Positions 50,416-59,317 of a stretch of 64,000 nucleotides of DNA are shown here, piece by piece. The position numbers and the translations under genes were made by a program. Numbering within the stretch: the first letter of the stretch is position 1; the number at the start of each line of letters is the position of its first letter. Source of the stretch: Caballeronia jiangsuensis (GTDB taxonomy: Bacteria > Pseudomonadota > Gammaproteobacteria > Burkholderiales > Burkholderiaceae); contig JFHF01000024.1 of assembly GCA_000648925.1 (NCBI GenBank), positions 47,401-111,400 on the forward strand, in the 5' to 3' direction. The notes beneath the pieces are model-generated. The model saw only the letters and a list, made by a program, of their open reading frames with translations, did not search any database and had not been told where the DNA came from.

Positions 50416-51624
50416 TTGGCTGAACACGACCTAGAAAAACTCAAAATCGACCGGGGACCGTCCGCCGCGATGCCGCGACGCCGGCGCAACTGGCTTCGCT
50501 ATGTGGTCATCGCCGCGATCCTCGTTGCGCTCATCGCCGTGGCGTTTCGTCTCGCTGGCCCGCAGGCTGTCGAGACCGCCACTGTCACGTCCGTGTACCC
50601 GTCGCAGAGCTATACGCTTCTGAACGCTACCGGCTATGTCGTGCCGCAGCGCAAGGCGGCGGTGGCGTCGAAGGGGCAGGGGCGCGTCGAATGGCTCGGC
50701 GTGCTGGAGGGCACGCCGGTGAAGGAAGGCCAGATCATCGCGCGGCTCGAAAGCAACGACGTGGCCGCGTCGCTTTTGCAGGCGCAGGCGCAGGTCAAGG
50801 TCGCGCGGGCCAATCTGGAGCTCCAGCGCGCCGAGCTGAAGAACGCGGAAGTGGACCTCAGGCGCTACAGGATTCTCGCCCCGCAAGGCGCGATTCCGGC
50901 GACGCAGTACGACGCCGCGCTCGCCCGCTTCGACAAGGCCAACGCGTCCATCAACAGCGACGAAGCCGCGATCGCTTCGGCACAGGCCAACGCGCAGGCC
51001 GCGCAGGTGGCCGTCGATCAGACCGTGATCCGCGCGCCCTTCGACGGCGTCGTGCTGGAGAAACACGCGAACGTCGGCGACAACATCACGCCGTTCTCGT
51101 CGGCGTCGGACAGCAAGGGCGCGGTCGTCACCATCGCCGACATGAAAACGCTCGAAGTCGAAGCCGATGTCGCCGAGTCGAACATCTCGCGCATCGCCGT
51201 CGAACAGCCGTGCGAGATTCAGCTCGACGCGCTGCCCGACGTGCGCTTCGCGGGCCGCGTGTCGCGCATCGTGCCGACGGTCGATCGCTCCAAGGCCACC
51301 GTGCTCGTGAAAGTGCGCTTCGTCGATCGCGACGCGCGCGTGCTGCCCGAGATGTCCGCGAAGGTCGCGTTCCTGTCGAAGCCCGTGCCGCCCGAAGAGA
51401 AGAAGGCGGTCGTCGCGGTACAGCCAACGGCGGTCGTCACGCGCGATGGCAAAAAGGTGGTCTACGCCGTCGAGCACGACACCGCGCGCGAAGTGCCCGT
51501 GACGACGGGCGAGCGCATCGGCGATCTGCTGGCCGTGCAGGGCGTGAAGCCCGGCGACGTGCTCGTGCTCGCGCCCGGCGACAAGATCAGGGACGGCGCG
51601 AAAGTCACGCTGGCGAAGAAATAG
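50416..51624 (+). CDS. Periplasmic adaptor of a MacAB-like ABC exporter
   Basis: This 402-residue membrane fusion protein has one N-terminal membrane helix (about 28-47, after MPRRRRNWLR). Lipoyl halves are GRVEWLGVLEGTPVKEGQ and RAPFDGVVLEKHANVGD, and a coiled-coil hairpin lies between them (about 110-200). A beta-barrel and a membrane-proximal domain with VVYAVEHDTAREVPVTTGER complete it. The start is probably TTG at 50416; an ATG at 50470 would still keep the membrane helix. The stop is followed after one base by the ATPase GTG. The exported substrate is unknown. Confidence 0.88.
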   Translation: MAEHDLEKLKIDRGPSAAMPRRRRNWLRYVVIAAILVALIAVAFRLAGPQAVETATVTSVYPSQSYTLLNATGYVVPQRKAAVASKGQGRVEWLGVLEGTPVKEGQIIARLESNDVAASLLQAQAQVKVARANLELQRAELKNAEVDLRRYRILAPQGAIPATQYDAALARFDKANASINSDEAAIASAQANAQAAQVAVDQTVIRAPFDGVVLEKHANVGDNITPFSSASDSKGAVVTIADMKTLEVEADVAESNISRIAVEQPCEIQLDALPDVRFAGRVSRIVPTVDRSKATVLVKVRFVDRDARVLPEMSAKVAFLSKPVPPEEKKAVVAVQPTAVVTRDGKKVVYAVEHDTAREVPVTTGERIGDLLAVQGVKPGDVLVLAPGDKIRDGAKVTLAKK

Positions 51625-51625
51625 C

Positions 51626-52318
51626 GTGAGCACGACGCCTCTCGTTCAGATCAGCCACGTCGCCAAGTCGTATCGGCGCGGCGTGCAGACGGTGCCGGTG
51701 CTGACCGACATCACGTTATCCATCGCGGAAGGGAATTTCGTCGCGCTGATGGGGCCTTCGGGTTCGGGCAAGAGCACGCTGCTCAACCTGATCGCGGGGA
51801 TCGACCGGCCCGACAGCGGCGAGTTGCTCGTCGGCGGACTCGATATCACGCGCCTGCCCGAAGCCGCGCTCGCCAACTGGCGCGCGGCGAATGTCGGCTT
51901 CATCTTCCAGTTCTATAACCTGATGCCGGTGCTGTCCGCATTCGAGAACGTCGAATTGCCGCTGATGCTGACGCGCCTCACGCGCCACGAACGGCGCGAG
52001 CGTGTCGCGATGGTGCTCGATATGGTCAACATGGCGGACCGCATGAGCCACTATCCGTCGGAGCTGTCGGGCGGGCAGCAGCAGCGCGTCGCGATTGCGC
52101 GGGCGCTGATCACGGATCCGAAACTGATCGTCGCCGACGAGCCGACCGGCGACCTCGACCGCAACTCCGCCGCCGATGTCCTCACGATGCTGCAACGCCT
52201 GAACGACAGGCTCGGCAAGACCATTATCATGGTGACGCACGACGCCCACGCGGCGGGCGCGGCGAAGGCGCTCGTGCATTTGGAGAAAGGCGAGCTGATC
52301 GATGGAACCAGGCCCTGA
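51626..52318 (+). CDS. ABC exporter ATP-binding protein (MacB/LolD-like)
   Basis: This 230-residue ATPase has Walker A GPSGSGKSTLLN, Q-loop FIFQFYNLMPVLSAFENVELP, signature LSGGQQQRVAIARAL, Walker B LIVADEPTGDLD and switch VTHDAHAA. It reads as a LolD/MacB-class mechanotransmission ATPase, not an importer subunit. It begins with GTG one base after the adaptor stop, and the first permease gene starts 6 bases after its own stop. Confidence 0.93.
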   Translation: MSTTPLVQISHVAKSYRRGVQTVPVLTDITLSIAEGNFVALMGPSGSGKSTLLNLIAGIDRPDSGELLVGGLDITRLPEAALANWRAANVGFIFQFYNLMPVLSAFENVELPLMLTRLTRHERRERVAMVLDMVNMADRMSHYPSELSGGQQQRVAIARALITDPKLIVADEPTGDLDRNSAADVLTMLQRLNDRLGKTIIMVTHDAHAAGAAKALVHLEKGELIDGTRP

Positions 52319-52324
52319 ACCATC

Positions 52325-53479
52325 ATGTTCGTGCTCAAGCTGATCCTGCGCAACGCGCTGCGGCACAAGCTGCGCACCACGCTGACGGTGCTCGGCCTCA
52401 CGATCGCCGTGCTCGCCTACGGCCTGCTGCATACGGTCGTCGATGCCTGGTATGCGGGCGCGGCGGCGGCGTCGAACGCGCGGCTCGTCACGCGCAATGC
52501 GATCTCGCTCGTGTTTCCCTTGCCGCTCGCCTACGAGAACCGCATTCGCGGCGTCGATGGCGTGACGCTCGTCGCGCGCTCGAACTGGTTCGGCGGCGTC
52601 TATCGCGATCCGAAGAACTTCTTCGCGCAGTTCGCGGTGTCGGACAACTATCTCGATCTCTATCCCGAGTTCGTCGTGCCGGACCAGCAACGCGCCGATT
52701 ATCAGCGCGATCGCAAGGGCGCGCTGATCGGCCGGCAACTCGCGGATCAATACGGCTTCAAGGTCGGCGACGTCATTCCGCTCAAGGGCACGATCTATCC
52801 GGGCACGTGGGACCTCGTCGTGCGCGGCATCATGGAAGGACGCGATGAATCCACCATCACGCGGCAACTCATCTTTCACTACGACTATCTGAACGAGACG
52901 ATCCGCAAGACGACCAAACGCACCGTCGATCAGGTCGGCGTGTATGTGGTCGGCATCAAGGATCCGGACGACGCCGCCGTCGTCTCGCGCAACATCGACG
53001 ACGTCTTCAAGAACTCGCTCGCCGAAACGCTCACCGAAACCGAACAGGCGTTTCAGCTCGGCTTCGTCGCGATGTCCAATCAGATCATCGCGGCGATACG
53101 CGTCGTGTCCTACGTGGTCATCCTCATCATCATGGCCGTGATGGCGAACGCCATGGCGATGAGCGCGCGCGAGCGCACCACCGAATACGCGACGCTCAAG
53201 GCGCTCGGCTTCGGCTCCGGCTTCCTCTCGATGCTCGTGTTCGGCGAATCGATGGCGATCTGCGCGATCGGCGGGGGTATCGGCATTCTGGCGACGCCGC
53301 CGATGGCCGAGGTCTTCAAGCACGCGACGGGCGGCGTGTTCCCGGTCTTCATGGTGTCGCACGAGACCATGCTGTTGCAGGCCGCGTGCGCGTTCGTGGT
53401 GGCGATGGCGGCGGCGATCGTGCCGGCGGTGCAGGCGAGCCGCGTGCGCATCGTCGAAGGCCTGCGGGCGATCGGCTGA
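52325..53479 (+). CDS. FtsX-like ABC exporter permease 1
   Basis: This 384-residue permease has one N-terminal helix (about 14-36, with TLTVLGLTIAVLAYGLLH). A large periplasmic domain (about 45-250) follows, then three C-terminal helices with MAMSARERTTEYATLKALGFGS. This is the four-helix MacB/FtsX layout without a fused ATPase. It partners with the permease at 53489 to form a heterodimer driven by the ATPase at 51626. Confidence 0.91.
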   Translation: MFVLKLILRNALRHKLRTTLTVLGLTIAVLAYGLLHTVVDAWYAGAAAASNARLVTRNAISLVFPLPLAYENRIRGVDGVTLVARSNWFGGVYRDPKNFFAQFAVSDNYLDLYPEFVVPDQQRADYQRDRKGALIGRQLADQYGFKVGDVIPLKGTIYPGTWDLVVRGIMEGRDESTITRQLIFHYDYLNETIRKTTKRTVDQVGVYVVGIKDPDDAAVVSRNIDDVFKNSLAETLTETEQAFQLGFVAMSNQIIAAIRVVSYVVILIIMAVMANAMAMSARERTTEYATLKALGFGSGFLSMLVFGESMAICAIGGGIGILATPPMAEVFKHATGGVFPVFMVSHETMLLQAACAFVVAMAAAIVPAVQASRVRIVEGLRAIG

Positions 53480-53488
53480 GGACGCGCG

Positions 53489-54655
53489 ATGGCCATTCCC
53501 GTTTCCTACGTCGCACGCAATCTCTGGGCGCGCCGTCTCACGACGATGCTGACCGCGGGCGGCCTCGCGCTCGTCGTGTTCGTGTTCGCGACCGTGCTGA
53601 TGCTCGATGCGGGCCTCAAGAAGACGCTTGTCTCGACCGGCGAAGCGGACAACGTCGTCGTGATCCGCAAGGGCGCGGAGACGGAGATACAGAGCGCGAT
53701 CGACCGCAATCAGGCGAACGTGATGGAGATGCATCCTTCGGTCGCGATGAACGGCGACGGCGCGCCGCTCGCATCGAAGGAAACCGTGGTGCTGATCTCG
53801 CTCACCAAGCTCGGCACGAACACGCCCGCGAACGTCGTGATTCGCGGCGTCTCGCCGATGGGCGTGCAACTGCGTCCGCAAGTGCAGCTCACGGCGGGGC
53901 GCATGTTCAGGCGCGGGTCGTCGGAGATTATCGTTGGGAGCAGCATCGCGAAGGGATTCGGCGGCACGCGCATCGGCGATCACCTGCGTTTCGCGCAGCG
54001 CGACTGGACCGTTGTCGGGCATTTCGATGCGGGCGGCAGCGGCTTCGATTCGGAAATCTGGGGCGATGTCGATCAGTTGATGCAATCGTTCCGGCGCACG
54101 AGCTTTTCCTCGATGGTCGTGCGGCTCGCGCGCAGCGATGCGTTCGAGCGCTTCAGAGCCGACATCGACGTGGACCCGCGTCTCGCCGACGAAGCGAAGC
54201 GCGAGCGGATTTTCTACGGCGATCAATCGAAGGCGCTATCGACGTTCATCAATATTCTCGGCTTCACGCTGTCGATCATCTTTTCGATCGCCGCGATGAT
54301 CGGCGCGATGATCACGATGTACGCGTCGGTGGCGAATCGCGTCGCGGAGATCGGCACGTTGCGGGCGCTCGGGTTCAAGCGCTTCGATGTGCTCGGCGCG
54401 TTTCTGCTCGAAGCGTTGCTGCTCGGGTTCGTCGGCGGTGTCGCGGGACTCTGCTGCGCGGCGCTGATGCAGTTCGCTTCGTTCTCGACGACCAATTTCC
54501 AGACCTTCGCGGATTTGTCGTTTCGATTCATTCTGACGCCATCGGTCATCGCGAAGACGCTCGGGTTCTCGCTCGTGATGGGACTGGTCGGCGGCTTCCT
54601 GCCGGCAATGCGGGCTTCGCGGATGAACATCGTCGACGCCTTGCGGGCGCGATGA
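53489..54655 (+). CDS. FtsX-like ABC exporter permease 2
   Basis: This 388-residue permease has the same layout: N-terminal helix (about 15-38, LTTMLTAGGLALVVFVFATVL-like), periplasmic domain (about 45-250), and three C-terminal helices with SVANRVAEIGTLRALGFKR. The end reads AMRASRMNIVDALRAR, standard for the family. The gene starts 9 bases after permease 1. The adaptor, ATPase and two permeases form one operon; the outer-membrane partner is not encoded here. Confidence 0.91.
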   Translation: MAIPVSYVARNLWARRLTTMLTAGGLALVVFVFATVLMLDAGLKKTLVSTGEADNVVVIRKGAETEIQSAIDRNQANVMEMHPSVAMNGDGAPLASKETVVLISLTKLGTNTPANVVIRGVSPMGVQLRPQVQLTAGRMFRRGSSEIIVGSSIAKGFGGTRIGDHLRFAQRDWTVVGHFDAGGSGFDSEIWGDVDQLMQSFRRTSFSSMVVRLARSDAFERFRADIDVDPRLADEAKRERIFYGDQSKALSTFINILGFTLSIIFSIAAMIGAMITMYASVANRVAEIGTLRALGFKRFDVLGAFLLEALLLGFVGGVAGLCCAALMQFASFSTTNFQTFADLSFRFILTPSVIAKTLGFSLVMGLVGGFLPAMRASRMNIVDALRAR

Positions 54656-54764
54656 TCCGGTTTCCCCGAACGGTCGATGCAGAACTATTGAATTTTCAGC
54701 CTCGATAGCGCGGCGTAGAGTGAATGCATTCATTCACCGCTTTCGATCCGAAAGGAGAACCCTC

Positions 54765-55157
54765 ATGCCGCTCGTCAGAATCTCTCTCGTGAAAGGCAAG
54801 CCGCGCGACCATATCCGCGCGATCTCGAACAGCGTCCACGAAGCGCTCGTCGAAGCGTTCAAGGTGCCCGCCGACGACCGCTTCCAGTTGATTCAGGAAC
54901 ACGAGCGCGACGACTTCATCTACGATCCCGGATATCTCGGCGTCGAACGCAGCGACGACCTCGTGTTCATCCACATCACCGCGAGCGACTGGCGCGACAC
55001 GCCGACCAAGAAGGCGTTCTACAAGACGCTGGCCGCAAAGCTCGCGACATCGCCCGGCTTGCGCCCCGAGGACGTGCTGATCGTGCTCGCGCCGAATCGA
55101 CGCGAGGACTGGTCGTTCGGACGCGGACTCGCGCAGTACGTGGAGGACGCGGCCTGA
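54765..55157 (+). CDS. Tautomerase-family protein (malonate semialdehyde decarboxylase-like)
   Basis: This 130-residue protein has the beta-alpha-beta tautomerase fold and, after Met removal, Pro1 as catalytic base (PLVRISLVKGK). Conserved blocks are FKVPADDRFQLIQEHE, whose Asp matches the malonate semialdehyde decarboxylase catalytic Asp, and the ending NRREDWSFGRGLAQYVED. Where that enzyme has an Arg-Pro-Arg pair, this one reads DWR, so only the second Arg is kept. AAGGAGA lies 7 bases upstream of the ATG. The exact reaction is therefore uncertain. Confidence 0.87.
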   Translation: MPLVRISLVKGKPRDHIRAISNSVHEALVEAFKVPADDRFQLIQEHERDDFIYDPGYLGVERSDDLVFIHITASDWRDTPTKKAFYKTLAAKLATSPGLRPEDVLIVLAPNRREDWSFGRGLAQYVEDAA

Positions 55158-55186
55158 ACGCAAACCGTAAGGGAGACACAGCAACG

Positions 55187-55558
55187 ATGACCCCGACGAC
55201 CCTCAAAGGCGCGTGCCATTGCGGCGCGGTGACCTTCGAAGTTCAGACGCCGCCCGAGCCGGCCGTGCGCTGCAACTGCAGCTTTTGCCGGCGGCGCGGC
55301 GCGGTGATGTCGCCGCCGTTCACCAGGGACAAGCTGCGCATCCTTTCAGGCGAAAGCGAACTCGCGCTCTATCAGTTCAACACGCAAGTCGCGAGGCACT
55401 TCTTCTGCAAGCGCTGTGGAATTTATACATTCCACCAGACGCGCTCGAATCCCGACAACTGGCGCGTGAATCTCGGCTGCGTCGATGGCGTCGATGCCTA
55501 TTCGCTCGACGCGCCCGTCGCGAACGGCGCGAGCCACTCGGTCGTCGAAAAACCATAA
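55187..55558 (+). CDS. GFA-domain (glutathione-dependent formaldehyde-activating-like) protein
   Basis: This 123-residue zinc protein of the GFA family has its cysteine sets in GACHCGAVTFEV, RCNCSFCRRRGA and FFCKRCGIYTFH. These match the two zinc sites of Gfa. GFA proteins are mostly uncharacterised, and formaldehyde-glutathione chemistry is only one known case. It lies 29 bases after the tautomerase gene, with a GGGAGA site, and may be co-transcribed with it. Confidence 0.88.
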   Translation: MTPTTLKGACHCGAVTFEVQTPPEPAVRCNCSFCRRRGAVMSPPFTRDKLRILSGESELALYQFNTQVARHFFCKRCGIYTFHQTRSNPDNWRVNLGCVDGVDAYSLDAPVANGASHSVVEKP

Positions 55559-55702
55559 CGGCGCGGCCATGTGAGTGAGGGCGCCGGGAACGCCATGTGC
55601 TAAACCCCGGCACCCACAAGCCGTTCGCGTTCGATGTCCCGATGCGCAACCGGGTTTGCAAACGAACGGCGTTCGATAACGACACTCACATGGTGCGCCG
55701 TC

Positions 55703-57172
55703 ATGGCTCAGAAACCCTCGAACCAACCCGACGCGGTACGCCGCCGCCTGCTCGCCGCGCTCGCCGGCACGGCCATGCTGTCCGCGTGCGGCGGCGGTGG
55801 CAGCGACGACAACTCCGGCACCATCACGCCGACGAGCCCCATCGGCAACATTCCGCCGGATCGCGCGAACCTGCCGCGTCCCGCGTTGCCCGCGCCGGCG
55901 ACATCGGGCATCGATCACATCGTGCTCGTGACGATGGAGAACCGCTCCTTCGATCACATGCTCGGCTGGGTGCCGGGCGTCGAAGGCGTGCAGGCCGGCA
56001 CGCAGTTCACCGATGCATTCGGCGAGGCGCACCCGACGTTTTCGCTGTCCGCCAACGCGGCCTTCGGTTTTCAGAGCTGCCAGTTCGCGGACCCCGATCA
56101 CGAATACGACGCGGGCCGCACGCATCTCGCGAACGGCGCGATGAACGGCTTCCTGCTCACGCCCGACACGAACAAGACGCGCGGCGATCTGCTGCCGATC
56201 GGTTACTTCACGGGCAGCGATCTCGACTTCTATCGACAGGCGGTGTCGCAGTACACCGTCTGCGACTATTACATGAGCGGCATTCTCGCCGATACGTTTC
56301 CGAACCGCGTCTATCTGCATAGCGGCGAAACGGACCGTCTGAGCGATACGCTCGACACGTCGTCGCTATCGACGATCTGGGATCGGCTCGACGCGAAGAA
56401 CGTGTCGTCGAAGTACTACTTTCACGACGTGCCGTTCACGGCGCTCTATGGAACGCGTTATGTAGGCCGCTCGAAGCTCTTTGCGGACTTTCTTTCCGAT
56501 GCGGCCGGCGGCAATCTGCCGTCGTTCTGCATGGTCGATCCGAGCTTCGGCGGCGAGGCGAACGGCACTTCGAACGACGATCATCCGCATGCCGACGTGC
56601 GCAATGGACAGGCGCTGCTCGGGCAAATCTACGAAGCGCTGCGCACGGGCCCGAACTGGAGCACGACGCTCATGATCGTCGTTTATGACGAGTGGGGCGG
56701 CTTCTTCGAGCACGTCGCGCCGCCGGTGAGGTCGCTGTCGTCGGCGGAACAGAAACTCGGCAACGATGGCCGCCTCGGTTTTCGCGTGCCCTGCATGCTG
56801 CTCGGGCCGCGCGTGCGCGCGAACAACGTGGCGCGTTATCCGTTCGATCCGAGCTCGATTCATCAACTGCTCGCGTGGCGCTTCGGGCTCGATCCGCTGG
56901 GCGCGCGCGGCAGCGATCCGACCACGTTCAACATGGCCTACGCGCTCGACCTGAGCGACGCGCCGCGGATCGACGCACCGGCGCTCACGGTGGCGCAAGG
57001 GCCGTTCGGCCTCGCGTGCTCGAACACGCCGGCCACCGGAACGGGCATCGGCACCGTCGATAAATCGCAGACGGCGAAAGCGGCAGAGGGCGCATCGCAA
57101 ACGCCGACGCCGGGCGGCCGCTTCGCCGACTTGCGCACCAAGGCGACGACGCTGGGATTTCCTTCGCAATGA
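55703..57172 (+). CDS. Phosphoesterase-family lipoprotein (phospholipase C / acid phosphatase type)
   Basis: This 489-residue exported enzyme has an N-terminal RRRLLAALAGTAMLSACGGGG that combines a Tat-like RRR with a lipobox (LSAC), so it is probably a lipoprotein. The phosphoesterase domain (PF04185 type) shows VTMENRSFDHMLGW, DTFPNRVYLHSG, NDDHPHADVRNG and VVYDEWGGFFEHVAPP. These provide the metal- and phosphate-binding residues. It is typical of Burkholderia AcpA/PLC-like proteins. Substrate (phospholipid head group or phosphomonoester) cannot be decided. A hairpin follows the stop. Confidence 0.9.
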   Translation: MAQKPSNQPDAVRRRLLAALAGTAMLSACGGGGSDDNSGTITPTSPIGNIPPDRANLPRPALPAPATSGIDHIVLVTMENRSFDHMLGWVPGVEGVQAGTQFTDAFGEAHPTFSLSANAAFGFQSCQFADPDHEYDAGRTHLANGAMNGFLLTPDTNKTRGDLLPIGYFTGSDLDFYRQAVSQYTVCDYYMSGILADTFPNRVYLHSGETDRLSDTLDTSSLSTIWDRLDAKNVSSKYYFHDVPFTALYGTRYVGRSKLFADFLSDAAGGNLPSFCMVDPSFGGEANGTSNDDHPHADVRNGQALLGQIYEALRTGPNWSTTLMIVVYDEWGGFFEHVAPPVRSLSSAEQKLGNDGRLGFRVPCMLLGPRVRANNVARYPFDPSSIHQLLAWRFGLDPLGARGSDPTTFNMAYALDLSDAPRIDAPALTVAQGPFGLACSNTPATGTGIGTVDKSQTAKAAEGASQTPTPGGRFADLRTKATTLGFPSQ

Positions 57173-57178
57173 AGCGAA

Positions 57179-57211
57179 GCGGCTATCAGCGTCATCGACA
57201 CTGATAGCCGC
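57179..57211 (+). terminator. Hairpin after the phosphoesterase gene
   Basis: GCGGCTATCAG (57179-57189) pairs with CTGATAGCCGC (57201-57211) around an 11-base loop that can pair further. It lies 6 bases after the stop codon and has no strong T-run. Confidence 0.5.
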
Positions 57212-57427
57212 CGAATACCGCGTTATCCGCAACGATCGGAAAATCAATTCTTGAACGCGAAATGGACTGAAGTTCTTTAGGTGAATTCAAGCTCGTAGTC
57301 AAGCCGGCTCACGATGAGCCTGTCGCGTCGCGTGCGCCTTTACAAAGCCGCTGGATTCCGATATTCCTGTCACCGCCCAAGAAAGGACGAGACCCGCACT
57401 TCGACCAACGACAGAGGGAACACGGCC

Positions 57428-58513
57428 ATGACCCGTCTGACTCGAAAGATCGCGTGCCTCGCCGCGCTGGCATTGCTCTCGACATCGCTCGCGCTCGCGT
57501 GCACGCGTGCACTGTATGTCGGCGACAAAGGCCTCGTGATAACGGGCCGCACGATGGACTGGTCCGAGGACATGCGCTCGAATCTCTGGGTGATGCCCGC
57601 GGGCATCGAACGCGATGGCAACGCCGGGCCGCGATCGATCAAATGGAAATCGAAGTACGGCAGCGTGGTGGTGTCGGGCTATGAGATCGGCACGGTGGAT
57701 GGCATGAACGAGCGCGGGCTCGTCGCCAATGCGCTCTATCTTGCGGAAACCGATTACGGCAAGCCCGACCCGAAGCGCGATCCGATGTCGATCAGCCTGT
57801 GGGCGCAATATGCGCTCGATAACTTCGCGACCGTCGGGCAGGCGGTGTATGTGCTTTCGCGTGAGCCGTTCCAGATCATCGCGCCGCCGCTGCCCAACGG
57901 CAAGCCGTTGACCATTCATTTGTCGCTGTCGGATGCGCGCGGCGATTCGGCCATCTTCGAATACATCAATGGCAAGCTTCTCATCCATCAGGGCAAGAAG
58001 TACAAGGTGATGACCAACTCGCCGATCTACGACGAACAGCTTGCCATCGATACTTACTGGAAGAGCGTCGGCGGTCTGGGTTTCCTGCCCGGCACGAACC
58101 GCGCGGCGGACCGTTTCGTGCGCGCATCCTTCCTGCTCGATGCGATTCCGAAGCAGGCCGATCCGAACTACATGGCGGGCGTGCCGCAGAAGTCGTACGC
58201 GTTTCAGGCAGTGGCGAGCGTCATGAGCGTGATGCGCTCGGTGAGCGTGCCGCTCGGCATCAGCACGCCGGAGCAGCCCAATCTTTCATCGACGATATGG
58301 CGCACCGTATCGGACCAGCAGAACCTGATCTATTACTTCGATTCCGCGACGCGGCCCGATACGTTCTGGGTCTCGCTGAAAAAACTCAACCTGAATCCCG
58401 GCGCGCCCGTAATGAAGCTGACCATCGACGCGGGCCAGGTTTTCTCGGGCGAGACGGCGGGCAGCTTCGTCGCTACGCAGCCGTTCGCGTTCATGCCCGC
58501 GAAGGCGCCCTGA
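57428..58513 (+). CDS. Secreted Ntn hydrolase, penicillin V acylase / choloylglycine hydrolase family
   Basis: This 361-residue linear-amide C-N hydrolase has a signal peptide ending at Ala24. It exposes Cys25 (ACTRALY) as the N-terminal nucleophile of the mature enzyme. Family features are ITGRTMDWSED, DGMNERGLVANALYL and VMTNSPIYDEQ. Homologues cleave penicillin V, N-acyl homoserine lactones or bile-salt amides; which applies here is unknown. The ATG at 57428 was chosen because it gives a proper signal peptide; a start at 57314 would bury it. Periplasmic location is expected. Confidence 0.88.
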   Translation: MTRLTRKIACLAALALLSTSLALACTRALYVGDKGLVITGRTMDWSEDMRSNLWVMPAGIERDGNAGPRSIKWKSKYGSVVVSGYEIGTVDGMNERGLVANALYLAETDYGKPDPKRDPMSISLWAQYALDNFATVGQAVYVLSREPFQIIAPPLPNGKPLTIHLSLSDARGDSAIFEYINGKLLIHQGKKYKVMTNSPIYDEQLAIDTYWKSVGGLGFLPGTNRAADRFVRASFLLDAIPKQADPNYMAGVPQKSYAFQAVASVMSVMRSVSVPLGISTPEQPNLSSTIWRTVSDQQNLIYYFDSATRPDTFWVSLKKLNLNPGAPVMKLTIDAGQVFSGETAGSFVATQPFAFMPAKAP

Positions 58514-58611
58514 CGCGGCGTTCGCAGCCGCGTTGCATCGAATCGACAAGAAACGGGGCAGCGACTTCGCCCGCACAGGTAAAATAGTGTCCTTTTGCCC
58601 CCGGTGATACT

Positions 58612-59307
58612 GTGCAAGGCATGAAGCGCACGGCATTCAGCGGCCCGGCGCTCGTTCGGCTGCTGGCACATTTTGCCGATCTCGAAGTTCACGAACCCGC
58701 TCAATCGCTCGCGGACCGCCTGAGTCAATGGCTCGGCTGGACCGATGCGATCGCGCTGTCCACCGCGCTCGCGACCGATCCGCCCGCCATGTCCGGCGCG
58801 CGATCCGCGCCCCGCGACGTGGAGGAAGAGTGCGCGCGCGTGCGGGCCTCGCTCGCCGGCGCGTTCGCACGCGAGGAAGCGGCCGCGCGCCGCAGGCATC
58901 GCGCGCACGTAAAGCCGTCGCCGGACGATCCGCCGGCCGATTACGCGGATTTTCGCCAGCGCTACGTGTCCCTGCAACAGTCGATGGAATCCGACATCGG
59001 CGCGCTGCGCACGCGTTTGAGATCGATGCTCGCGGCGCGATCGCCGGATATGGCGCGCCTCGCCGTCGTCGATGCCGTCATGGAACAGGCGCTGAGCGCG
59101 CGCGAACGCAGTCTGCTCGCAAGCGTCCCCACCTTGCTCGGCAAGCATTTCGAGCGCCTGAAGCGCGCCCACGCTGCGGTGGAAACGCCGGCGGCCAACG
59201 CATGGCTCGACGTGTTTCGCAAGGATCTGCAAAGCGTGCTGCTCGCCGAACTGGATGTTCGTTTTCAACCGATCGAAGGCTTGCTCGCGGCTCTTCGCCC
59301 CCGCTAA
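58612..59307 (+). CDS. DUF3348 protein, first gene of the MotA/OmpA-like operon
   Basis: This soluble protein of about 231 residues is rich in Arg and Ala and largely helical. Blocks such as SLADRLSQWLGWTDAIALS, DYADFRQRYVSLQQSMESDIG and FRKDLQSVLLAELDVRFQPIEGL mark DUF3348, a family of unknown function. The start is GTG at 58612 or ATG at 58621. It precedes the MotA/TolQ-like gene by 10 bases. It has no signal peptide or membrane helix, so it is a cytoplasmic partner. Confidence 0.82.
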   Translation: MQGMKRTAFSGPALVRLLAHFADLEVHEPAQSLADRLSQWLGWTDAIALSTALATDPPAMSGARSAPRDVEEECARVRASLAGAFAREEAAARRRHRAHVKPSPDDPPADYADFRQRYVSLQQSMESDIGALRTRLRSMLAARSPDMARLAVVDAVMEQALSARERSLLASVPTLLGKHFERLKRAHAAVETPAANAWLDVFRKDLQSVLLAELDVRFQPIEGLLAALRPR

Positions 59308-59317
59308 CTGGCTCGCT

